From Gonatopus flavifemur (lineage: Eukaryota > Arthropoda > Insecta > Hymenoptera > Dryinidae), in contig JAFFJZ010000004.1 of assembly GCA_018340375.1 (NCBI GenBank), positions 38,166,001 to 38,230,000 on the forward strand: a stretch of DNA of 64,000 bases, read 5' to 3'. Under the pieces are notes generated by a model. That model saw only the letters and a program-made list of their open reading frames with translations, was not told the origin of the DNA and made no database searches. This document shows, one piece after another, positions 35,350 to 45,213 of this stretch (the stretch's first letter is position 1; each line of letters begins with the position of its first letter). The position numbers were made by a program, and so were the translations under genes.

Positions 35350-36737
35350 CAGGCATCTGACTCCAATATTGAGCTGTATATATACATATCAAGAGAGAGG
35401 AAATGAGAGGGCTGAAACGCGGTCGTATATACAATATACAGGTCTAGAAACTTACCCAAATTTGAACGGTGGGGGCAATCTTCTTATTGCCGAATGTTTT
35501 TCGCGTTTGTGGTAGCGCTGTAATCCAAGTGTAAATGTTCGCTTGTAGAGCGATAAAGAGACTGGAATGATTGTTTTATGAAAATCGAGAGATACAGTAT
35601 TAGAAAAAGACACCGTTTAACGCCTGATTTGGATGCTCATTGTGGGAGGTGCTGGTATCTAAACAACTGAATCGGATAGTAATCGAGTTGAAAAGCATAT
35701 GGACCATCTGACATCACTTTCTTCACTTTTTACCTCATCCAAGATCCATACACTTTATCTAACAAACGAATTCCTTAAGGTCTTCTTCCAACAACATCCA
35801 ATGGCTACATGGTTGTACAATCTCAATATTTCATTTACCCTGAATAATGAAATGCTAAAGTCCAAAAGTTTTCAACCTAATTCGCAGTTCGCTTGATTTT
35901 TGTTATAAGATTCCCCAAGTTTAAGTAGCAGAAGTGAATTTGATTTGAAAATCCAAATTCATCCTGGAAGTCCATGTATTTCACGATACATTTATCCTAT
36001 AACTAAGATATACAACTGAGATACCTCAGTGTGATTAATGAAACGGATGAAATATTATGTAGTCAAAGTACAAGAATTTATTTGTGATTCTTACACATAC
36101 CCTTACAAACTAAATAGAGTATTTACATGAGTGTACATGTACGCGCACACGGTTGAGACATCCGTTACCTCTGATACAAGACTCGCGGTCACAATTCAAC
36201 GAAATCGCTAATTACACACATCGACTGGAACTGCAGCGGCAGCAACAGCAGCAGCAACAACAGCAACAGCTGTATGTTCTCAACGACATTCTTCGGAGCT
36301 CTTTGATCTAGGCCTCAACGTTTCGGTATCTCTGTTACTTCGAGAATCACGGATTCATAGAAGTTTCTGGTCGTCAAATGATATACTATATCATGCGTAT
36401 CGAAGAGGAATCGATTTTGACATGTAAACAATTGATCCTTTATGGTAATCGACTTATGATTAATCAATTTCATTATTGATTCTTATGAAGGTCTGCCCGC
36501 GCGGAAATTCGGAGTTTCGCAACAGTCTTGCAAATAAATAAATAGTCTTAGATATTATAAATAAATAGAAGAAGAGTGTTCATCTGAGCGATCACTCGCA
36601 TGAGAAGAATTTTTGCAGGGATTGAAAGACAAATTTGCAAGTTCGGGAAGTAATGACCCAATGAAGCTGAAAATCCTGACTGTTTCGGCAGAATCTTGGA
36701 GTGCCAAACAAATTTCGAAGGAGTTCGGAGCCTCTAA
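35350..36737. other. No recognised gene; one polyglutamine-type frame
   Basis: No transposon boundary seen. The only protein-like stretch is the short frame at 36114-36311. Confidence 0.4.
36114..36311 (+). CDS. Weak candidate exon with Gln run
   Basis: A stop-to-stop frame of 65 codons without ATG reads ...HPLPLIQDSRSQFNEIAN, then YTHRLELQR, a mixed CAG/CAA glutamine run (about 36244-36270), then LYVLNDILRSSLI and TAG. Mixed CAG/CAA codons suit a selected polyQ tract better than a pure microsatellite. No family recognised and no clear splice acceptor. An alternative is a decayed GCA/ACA microsatellite. Confidence 0.2.
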   Translation: MEYLHECTCTRTRLRHPLPLIQDSRSQFNEIANYTHRLELQRQQQQQQQQQQLYVLNDILRSSLI

Positions 36738-37178
36738 CCCGAGTAAAAATGAAAACTCCTGCAACACGTCTGCACTAGTCCCGCACTTATATTCACGTCC
36801 GTAACACTCCCGCAACAGATCCAAAAATTCGTGAGATTCTTGGTTCAAAATCAAAGCGCCCATAACATACCCGCACCAGACCTGTACGCATATATATGTC
36901 CGCACCACGCCCGCAACAGGTATGTACGTTTTTCCTGTTCTGAAACTATATAGACGTGGTGCAAGCATATCGCAAGAGGCTTTGTTCTCATCTCCATTAA
37001 ATCAGTAAAATTTTTCTGAATCTCTAATAATTTTGCAATTAGTGAAATTTCAGAATAAGAATAAAGCGAAATAAAAACTTTCTAAGGCTCAAACGTAAAA
37101 GTTGTAAGAGAAATCTTCCTCATACAAAAATTCGGCGTGTTACTGCTTTCGAACGCGTGCATATCCAAAGGAACCCAA

Positions 37179-37478
37179 CACGCAGAGAAAAATTCTTGCT
37201 GAAAAAGCGATTCCGAGAAATCTACTTTGCCAAATCAGCAAAACGGTTGCTGTTACAGCAAAAATTCTGCTATTTTAGCAAGATATTTGCTAATTCACCG
37301 AAATTTCCTAGCTGTCTGTATATCTACAATTCTGGATTACTGAATGGCAAACGCTTGTTAAAAGAGCAAGATTTTTGCTGTGATAGCAAATTATTTGCTA
37401 ATTCAGCAACAAGTTTTGCTATATCAGCAAAGCAAATCTTCGAGGTTTGCTGTTTCAGCAACTTTTTTTCTCTGAGTG
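37179..37478. repeat. 300-bp MITE built of TTTGCTGATTCAGCAA words
   Basis: CACGCAGAGAAAAATTC at the left and the complement of CACTCAGAGAAAAAAAG at the right. The interior is mostly the palindromic word 'ttgctaattcagcaa' in about ten variants. AA flanks both sides. Confidence 0.7.
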
Positions 37479-38799
37479 AAACAACGCCGTGTGTATGACA
37501 CAAATTATTTTTCCCAAAATTTATATTGGTTTTCCTCTTACCTCCATTACGCGGAGAGTAGGAGTTGTAATTTGGTATGAAACATTCCGACAAACTTTGA
37601 ACGTGAGGACCCAGTCATTGCATGGTGTTATAGTGTATGAAGCAATAAAATCATAATATCGCTGTATACATACCTTTCTCAATCAATGAAGATGGTATGT
37701 ATAAAGTGATATTTTGATTTTATTGCTTTATTTTCGAATAATTTGTCAGAAAAGATTTGGCTCGGGTTACATCGTCGGGATTGCTGAGTATCCCCTTAAG
37801 GGCTTTCGAACGTGGTAGAACTATAAACATGTAGGTACACAAATACAGAATATAGGTATAGTCTAAGCGAGAAAAACTTTGCGCCAAACGTTTATGTGAA
37901 ATAGAAATTGATGTGAAATTTAAAAAATATTTTATCATTCATAGTGCTTACCCGGGATTGCGCCGTGCACATAAATCTAGCAGTAAAATCACTCTCCATT
38001 CCCTATAAAAAATTCGTGAATACGCGAGATGATTTGACATTTCGTCGTCGCCATGTTGATTTCGAAAATATCTTGAGATGCAACTGGCAGCTGCGTTTCA
38101 AAGTAACCATTTGATTATTTTTTATTATATTCAAACTTTCAAGGTTTTCGAAATAATCAATCGATTGATGGAATTTTTCAATATTGCACGTGATTTATCG
38201 TGATAGAACTTATATGTATATACAAATGAAACTATTCCGCATGGAAAAATTACATTACACTTCCCATGAACCCTTTATAAATGTGATTGAATTGAGATCG
38301 ATTAGTTTGGTTATCATCCCGCATAAAATTTGATCGACAAAATTTTTATTCATTTATAAAAAAAGAGGCCCATTTATTTAGAAAAAGAACGATCTTTGAT
38401 TATGATGAACGAATTGTACGTGTAACGGTCAATTACCGATACATCGTTTTCTCCACATTATTCTACATACGGTTATGTAAAATATTGATTTCATACACAC
38501 ATGCATAGTCCACGGGAAATGCAACGCAATTTTTACACTGGAATATTTGTTTATGCGGAATAAAATCAACGATATACATTATCACTTTCACAGCACATTA
38601 TGGGGTGAAATTGTAGAAAATTCACGATTGAAAAAAATTTTTTTTGTTATTCTGAACATGGTAGTAAAAAAAATACTTACTCCAAAACGTCGCTTTTAAC
38701 TGCATTTCGCGATATTCTCAAAAGCAACACGGCGACGGCGAACTGTCAAATCGTCCCCCGTATTTACGAATTTTTTACAGGAAATAGAGGTAAAGCCCA

Positions 38800-39269
38800 C
38801 ACTGAGAGATATTCATTATCAAAAAATACTGGTTTTCCCATTAGTCGGGGGATATACTTGACATAACGATTTCATATACCTGGCTTGAGATCACAAATTG
38901 ATGAGAAAAAACAGTAATTTTTCATGCTCCGAAGTTTGAAAATTAAAACCAGAGAGAGATGAGAATTCATGTTGAAAAACAGTTATCTTTTATCATACAA
39001 GTTGTGAACGAAAATCCTTAATTGATGACACTGATATAAATTGAAAACCATCCCATTTTCAAGATTGTTGCGTGGCTTCGGGGAAATAAGCCAGGTTTGT
39101 GATCACGAACAATGATGTTCGATGCCGGTGAGGATAAAATTTTTTTTTCGATTAAAATAACGCTATAAAAAATGACTGATATTCCCCATCAATTTGTAAT
39201 CACATGTCAAGTATATCCCTCGTCTACTGACAAAAACCAGTGATTTTTAATGATGAATTCTTCTCAGTG
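38800..39269. repeat. 470-bp MITE, CACTGAGAGA ends, second copy
   Basis: Ends CACTGAGAGATATTC and complement of CACTGAGAAGAATTC, with CA on both sides. Clearly homologous to 31932-32396 over most of its length. Confidence 0.8.
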
Positions 39270-39439
39270 CAGGTAAACACTGGGCAATCCCAGGTAAGCA
39301 CAGTGGTATAATATTTTTTCGTATCAATTACTATTCCGCACAAACGTTTGGCGCAAAATAGCAATTGAGATGGAATTTGAAAAATATTACACCATAGTGC
39401 CTGGGAGTACGCCTTGAATATGAATCCAGCGGTGGAATC

Positions 39440-39595
39440 CAAGGGCGTATCCAGGGGAGGGGTCCAAGGGATCCGGACCCCCCCCCCCCCAAATCCAGCA
39501 TTTTTTCGTTTTTTATATATCTATATACTTCGTATATATAGATATACATCCTTAACATAGGCCCCTTCCAAAGAAAAATTCTGGATACGCCCTTG
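39440..39595. mobile_element. 156-bp hAT-type MITE with perfect 8-bp duplication
   Basis: Perfect 15-bp terminal inverted repeats CAAGGGCGTATCCAG / CTGGATACGCCCTTG. The octamer GTGGAATC lies on both sides (39432-39439 and 39596-39603). An 8-bp duplication with this TIR style indicates the hAT superfamily. The interior holds a poly-C run and an AT-rich palindrome 'tatatatctatata...tatatatagatata'. The exact duplication points to a fairly recent insertion. Confidence 0.85.
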
Positions 39596-40599
39596 GTGGA
39601 ATCATTCTGGATTCATATATATATAAAGAAAAATTCGTACGATTCAGACGATTTGACATTTCGTCACCGCCATGTTAAATTTGGAAATATCGTGAAATAA
39701 AGTTGGAGGTTGCGTTTTGAAGAAACCTAAACATTCTTTCTATGGTCAGAATATCAATGTTTTTTTCCATGATTATAAAGCTCTTCAAAAGTCCACACTG
39801 TAAAACAAAATATGTTGTAACGTATATAATTGACATTACTTATCATAAAATACATTCCAGTATCAAAATTATGTCATATTTCTCGTGAACTATACTTTTT
39901 TGAATGACATAAAATTTTAACATAAACGTACGTAGAATTATAATCAAAACGATGTATCGGTAATTGACCGTTACACGTACAATTCGTTCATCATAATCAA
40001 AGATCGTTCTTTCTCTAAATAAATGGTCCTCTTTTTTTATAAATGAATAAAAATTTTGTCGATCAAATCTTATGCGGGATAATAACCAAACTAATCGATC
40101 TCAATTCAATCACATTTATGAAGGGTTCATGGGAAGTGTAATGTAATTTTTCCATGTGGAATAGTTCCATTTGTATATACATATAAGTTCTATTACGATA
40201 AATCACGTGCAATATTGAAAAATTCCATCAATCGATTGATTATTTCGAAAACCTTGAAATTTTGAATATAATAAAATGTTTACTTTGAAACACAGCTGCC
40301 ACTTGCACCTTAAGATATTTTCAATATCAACATGGTGACGACGAAATGTCAAATCGTCTCGCGTATTCACGAATTTTTCACAGAGAATGGAAAGTGATTT
40401 CACCGCTACATTTATATTTATGGCGCAATCCCAAATAAGCATTATGGTGAAATATTTTTCAAATTTCACATCAATTGCTATTTTGCACAAAAGTTTGGAG
40501 CAAAGTTTCCCTCGCTTTAACTATACCTATATATCTGTGTACCTACACATTCACAGTTCCACTGTGCTCGAGGGCCCTTAAGCACGCATTGCAACAGTA

Positions 40600-40960
40600 A
40601 TTTCGACATGTACGGGTCTGGTGCGGACCTAGTTCAGCTCTATTGCATGCATGTTCTGGGCTTGGTGCGGTCTTGGTGCGGTCTTGGTGCGAACACGTTC
40701 CGGGATTTATCGTCCATCGTCATTCACTGTGTGCGGGTTTAGTGCAGCTATAGTGCAATCGTGTTGCGGGTGTACGGTTCGCCAAACGGCCTTGGTGCAA
40801 ACGTAGTGCGGGCGTAATCATTCTTGTGTGCAGGAGTGTTGCAGATGTGGTGCAGGCATATACGGTACTGTTATGGGCGTGGTGCGGGTGCTTACAGTAT
40901 TATTGCGGGTTCAGTACAGATGTGCCCGCAACACATCCGTAACGGTACCGTATATTTTCA
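40600..40960 (-). repeat. GTGCGG-word repeat block
   Basis: Many variants of 'cttggtgcgg' and 'tgttgcggg' in tandem, GC-rich against the background. It is the inverted counterpart of 'ccgcaccacgcccgcaaca' at 36760-36920. Confidence 0.7.
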
Positions 40961-41017
40961 TTTCAGCGATTTAAAAATTTTAACTCGGGTTCGCAAAACT
41001 GCGACCACAAAATTGTA

Positions 41018-42311
41018 CGAGGGTGGATTGATAAGTTTCCGACCTGACCAAGAGATGGCGCCACTAGGCCTACCTTGAGGTGGCGTTCTATAGTACCATC
41101 CTTAGATAGCTTGTAGCTATAGTTTCAGTCCGATCGCCATGTTAGTTTAGTTTTGAGAGCACGCTGACCAAGACGCCTCTGTGTTTTTCGTAAAAATGGA
41201 AAAGCTGGAAAATCGTGCTGTCATCAAATACTTTTATTTGAAGGGGTTAACGCCGAAGGAAATTAAAGAAGAGATGGACTCAACACTGGGGACATCCTCC
41301 CCATCATATTCAACCGTTAAGCAGTGGGTTTCCGAGTTTAAAAAGGGTCGTGTGAGCACCTCTGATGAGCCTCGCTCAGGACGCCCCATTGAGGTCACAA
41401 CTCCAGATATGATCGAAAAAATCCATCAAATAGTGCTGAAAGATCGCAGATTAAAAGTTCGTGAGATAGCTGAGACCTGTAAGATGTCATATGAACGTGT
41501 ACAAAATATTTTGCACCAACATTTGTATATGGAAAAGCTCTGTGCAAGATGGGTGCCGCGTTTGCCAACAGTCGACCAAAAATTGATTCGAAAGAACATT
41601 TCTACCGCCAATTTGGCGTTGTATAAGCGTAATCCAAGCGAATTTTTGCGTCGATTCGTAACCGTTGACGAAACTTGGGTCCACCACTAGACTCCTGAAA
41701 CCAAAGCACAGTCTCAACAGTGGATTGGACCAGGGGAACCAACTCCAAAGAAGGCAAAAACAATTTTTTCGGCGAACAAGGTTATGGCTACTGTTTTTTG
41801 GGATGCAAGAGGTATTATATACATTGATTACCTTGAAAAGGGTAAAACTATCACTGGTCAATACTACGCAGACTTATTGCAACGTTTGAGCCACGAAGTG
41901 AAAATTAAACGACCTCATCTGGCGAAGAAAAAAATCTTGTTTCATCACGATAACGCACCAGCGCACACGTCAATCGTTGCGATGGCTAAAATCAACGATC
42001 TGAAGTTTGAATTAATGCCGCACCCTCCCTACTCTCCAGACCTAGCCCCGAGTGACTATTATCTGTTTCCTAACCTCAAAAAATGGCTTGGCGGTAAGAG
42101 ATTTGCGGACAATGAAGAAGTAATCGAAGCTGTAAATGGGTATTTTGAGGAGCTTGACGAATCATTCTATAGAGATGGCATTACTAGACTAGAACACCGC
42201 TATGAGAAATGTATCAGCCTTGGAGGAGATTATGTTGAGAAATAAAAAATAAAAAATTCTTAAAAACGTTGTTTTTCTTGGTCAGGCCGGAAACTTATCA
42301 ATCCACCCTCG
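41018..42311 (+). mobile_element. Nearly complete mariner element
   Basis: 1294 bp with terminal inverted repeats ACGAGGGTGGATTGATAAGT (the left one starts after its first A) and TA on both sides (41016-41017 and 42312-42313). The ends still look intact. It carries a transposase frame of standard length with one nonsense codon. Confidence 0.9.
41196..42245 (+). pseudogene. mariner transposase, single nonsense codon
   Basis: A DD34D mariner transposase that would cut and paste the surrounding element at TA sites. From the ATG at 41196 (the upstream GTG-initiated extension is not needed) the frame is 349 codons plus stop, the normal length. The N-terminal part has the two helix-turn-helix segments (about residues 1-110, with 'SGRPIE' in the linker). 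The catalytic triad is D158 in [11 protein letters not shown]252 in FHHDNAPAH and D287 in LAPSDYYLFP. TAG at codon 165 (41688-41690), where the family has a Tyr or similar residue, is the only lesion seen. The truncated peptide lacks two of the three catalytic residues. Confidence 0.9.
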
Positions 42312-42312
42312 T

Positions 42313-42640
42313 ATATTGGCTGGAACAAGGGGAACGCACTTAGTATGCGTATGCATGATCCATCAGAATTGTAAATTAATGCTAGATGCAATTCCAATCA
42401 AAATGTTAACAAAAGATACTGAAAATCTCATTTGTGATTATCATAACTGTTTGGAGTTGTTTGTTTGCAAAAATCCCACACCGGATTGCTACCTGGATCA
42501 ATGTGCTGAATGTCCCGATATTTCTGCTTTGTCCACAATTTTATTGGGAATTGTATCGAATGTTTCTATTGATGAGGTGCAATACAGTTTTTGGACTGGG
42601 ATGGATAGATCGACATTGAAAACAGCTATAGCTGACGTTT
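42313..42640 (+). pseudogene. Orphan coding fragment of an uncharacterised insect repeat protein
   Basis: The frame reads GTHLVCVCMIHQNCKLMLDA, continues with LICDYHNCLELFVCKNPTPDCYLDQCAECP and extends to TDR-like 'GMDRSTLKTAI'. The 'CVC.HQN.KLM' and 'C.L.QC..CP' patterns recall a family of uncharacterised, multi-copy insect proteins that I believe are transposon-derived. No name can be given. The fragment starts at the mariner boundary and dissolves into simple repeats after about 42640. It has no start or stop of its own. Confidence 0.4.
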
Positions 42641-42805
42641 TGGACTTTTCGGATAACTTTGCACATTTTCGATATTTTCGAATTTTAGAATATTCTCGGA
42701 CAAATTCGGTTACTCTCGACATTCCTAATAATTCTCGAACATTTACAGATAAATTCGCTTATTTTCGATAATTCTCAAACATTTTCGGATAATTTCGATT
42801 ATTTT
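42640..42805. repeat. TTTTCGATAATTCTCGAACA word repeat
   Basis: About ten degenerate copies of a ~15-bp word 'ttttcgataattctcgaa' follow directly on the orphan fragment and keep its frame open artificially. Confidence 0.7.
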
Positions 42806-42931
42806 CGCACGTGGGATTTCCAAAGATATGGCATACGATGCGAGAAGTTTTGGTGTCAATCAAAAGATGAAGAAATTACACCAAAACTTCTCGCATCGGA
42901 TGCCATATCTTTGGAAATCGCACGTGCGAAA
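42802..42931. repeat. Near-perfect 55-bp hairpin
   Basis: Left arm 42802-42856 (from 'tttcgcacgtgg' to 'agttttggtgt') is mirrored by 42878-42931 ('acaccaaaacttc' to 'cacgtgcgaaa') with about two mismatches. The loop is 21 bp. The right arm belongs to the hAT relic that follows, so the left arm is an inverted duplicate of that gene's sequence at the junction. Confidence 0.9.
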
Positions 42932-45213
42932 AAACCGTCCACGGATGGAGAGTTCGTAAAAAATTGCGCGATGATAATGGCAAAAGCATTCAGAAATGAG
43001 ACGCTTGTTAATGATTTCACCTCGGTTCATTTGTCTTATCAAACTCTTGCATGTCGGGTAGTTGATATTGCAAATCACATTGATAAAAAATTGCACTCTT
43101 TTGTTGGCAACTTGCACATATTTTTCTCTTTGTTTGGACGAAAGGACGGATGATGCGGATATCAGTCAACTATCAATTTTTGTGCGTACGATTCAAAATG
43201 ATTTTACCGTAAATGAGGAAATGCTCGATTTGATTCCTTTATATACTACCACCAAAGGAATCGATGTTTCTGATGAATCACGTGAATGTGTAGAAGAATA
43301 TGGTGGTTTTGAAAACTGCACTGCCATTGTAACTGACGGCGCCAGGGCTATGACCGAAAACAAATCAGGTGTATGGGAATTACTTAAAAAGAGCGGCATC
43401 AATTCGGTACTACTGCAATGAATTATCCATCAAGAGGCTCTGTGCGGTAAAGTAATTAGACTTTCGAATACGAGGAAAGTTGTGACAAAAATCACCAACA
43501 TCGTCAGGGGTTGTAATAATGCGCTGTCACATCGACAATTCCGTGCTAATTCAGAAGCACTCGATGCCACGTATCCAGATTTGCCGTTATACTGTGAGGT
43601 TCGTTGGTTGAGTGCCGGAAAGTGTCTCGAACGTTTTTTTTCACTGAGAAAAGAAATTTTAATGTTCCTTAAAAATCGAATTGCAAAAGATACGACTCAA
43701 TATGTGCAACAATTATAGAATGTTTCATTTATTCAGGAATTAGCATTCTTGACGGATCTGACGGCACATTCAAATAAATTGAATTTGATTTTGCAAGGAG
43801 AAAATTAGAATATTGCTCAAGTTTTCGGTGCCATTAATGATTTTAGAAATAAATTGAACTTGTTCAGAGAAGAATTAAAACATTCTGAATTACATCATTT
43901 CAAATCCTGCAAAATTTTACAAACAGAGGATCCGAGCATAGATTTTTGTGACATGATCGAAATAATTGATGCAAGGAGAATTTGATAATCGCTTCACAGA
44001 TTGTAAAGCTCTATCGTCTCATATTATTTTATTCAATAACCCTCACAGTTGGAAATTTTGTGTTAAATTCAACACATTTAACATGTCCCAAACGGTCCAC
44101 ACATATTTTTGTGTCGATATCACATAATGTATTTGTGTTAGCTAATAACTCAAGCTCGATGTAAATAATATAACACAAAAAGATGTTGATAAAATTTTGA
44201 TTGGAATTTCCGATCGTGTAAATTGAACACATAAGGACTGTCAAATGAAATCCAAAATAAGGAATGAATCAACAGTTCACAAGTGTAATTCATGGATTTT
44301 TGTACATCAATCAAATGTGAGAATCACACTTTTTCCGTGTTGAAACACTGCATAAGAATGAATTGAAAAAGACAGTACTTCAGTAAGCATTGAACATGGA
44401 TCGGCGGGACCGAATGTTGAAGCTGTATCACCCAAGCCACTGCCGGTCCTTTGATTGAGTGTACTTTCTTTGCGTATATCAACTCGCACTCTATCTTCAA
44501 ATTCACATATATAGAAAACGAATTTCCATTAGAATGAAAGCTAAAACCAAAATGAATGAATAGTTCTTCCGACGACTACTAAAGTTACACGTACATAGAA
44601 GTTTCATAAAAAAATAGCTCCCACCACTAGCGATCTCCCCTTGGTAGTTGAGAATAACACAATTTTTATGTTCAATCTTGAGTTGAATAAGATTTGTGTC
44701 ATTTTGACACTTTTTTTTACTTGTTTGAATGATTTGACATTATAAATCAGTTGAGACCTGATTACACAAGGACTGTCTGTAGAAGTTACACGTGGGTGTG
44801 TTGAATATTTAACAGAAAATTTATAACACACGGATTTTTTAACACATTTACACAAAATTTTCAACTGTGCTCTCACAGTGGTTATAAAAGGACAGCCAAT
44901 CCAATATCGATTGGAATTATGTGATTTGCAAGCAGATCCATCCGTTATTGCAACACGTGAGCAAGGTGAAGAATTGTTTGAAAATTTGTCAGAATATGAA
45001 GATCCAAAGTTGAGAGACTTTGGCTTACGCATCTGTTCGATGTTCGCTTCAACCTATGTTTGCGAGAGTTCTTTTTCAATCATGAATAGGATAAAGTCAG
45101 CATATCGTGCTAAACTATCCGAAACATCATCACCCTCCTTAATGAGGATTGCAACAACGAAAATCCCAATCGACGTAAAAGAAATATTGACGAGTAAGAA
45201 GAATCTCAATTGA
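42878..45213 (+). pseudogene. hAT-type transposase relic (GTF2IRD2/ZBED-like)
   Basis: A plus-strand series of blocks in family order. 'ARAKKPSTDGEFVKNC' leads to 'RVVDIANHIDKKL'. After a frameshift near 43110-43120 come 'FSLCLDERTDDADISQL', 'AIVTDGARAMT' and, beyond TGA at 43419-43421, 'IIHQEALCGKVI' and 'EVRWLSAGKCLERFFSLRKEI'. Several more stops follow (43716 onward). An 826-bp element interrupts it at 44044-44869. The C-terminal hAT dimerisation block 'FASTYVCESSFSIMNRIKSAYR' closes it, ending at 45211-45213. The BED zinc finger and start are missing. Such DDE transposases also gave rise to domesticated host proteins, but this copy is plainly dead. Confidence 0.8.
44044..44869. mobile_element. 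826-bp element inserted in the hAT relic
   Basis: CACAGTTGGAAATTTTGTGT at the left, complement of CACAGTTGAAAATTTTGTGT at the right. The flanks are CCCT (left) and CTCT (right), a possible 4-bp duplication with one change; the exact edge is uncertain because the target itself reads 'ctcacagt'. The interior repeats 'gtgttaaa..aacaca'. No transposase frame. Related fragments are at 30890-30983 and 35233-35349. Confidence 0.7.

Larger units (their letters stand above)
37795..40580. repeat. Palindrome of palindromes (four alternating copies)
   Basis: A ~400-bp sequence containing 'gatttgacatttcgtcgtcgccatgtt' and 'attgcgcc' occurs four times with alternating strand: plus near 37840-38110, minus near 38680-39355, plus near 39340-39740, minus near 40260-40510. 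Copies 2 and 3 meet head to head near 39350, and copies 1 and 4 form outer arms. Copy 2 is split by a MITE (38800-39269) and copy 3 by a hAT MITE (39440-39595). Confidence 0.75.
36738..40989. mobile_element. CCCGAGT-ended composite element
   Basis: The left end CCCGAGTAAAAATGAAAAC matches the complement of the right end, CCCGAGTTAAAATTTTTAAA. Next to each end lie 'cgcaccacgcccgcaacac'-type GC-rich repeats in opposite orientation (36760-36920 and 40600-40960). A 174-bp relative with the same ends and words is at 58963-59136. Between the ends sit a MITE, a four-copy palindrome, a CACTGAGA MITE and a hAT MITE, all non-coding. Confidence 0.6.

Noticed and set aside
42911..43153. Separate small gene before the hAT
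   Set aside because: It is the hAT N-terminal part; a frameshift near 43110-43120 separates it from the rest.
44604..45032. 142-codon minus-strand frame
   Set aside because: Spans the junction of the 826-bp element and the hAT relic on the wrong strand; a shadow.
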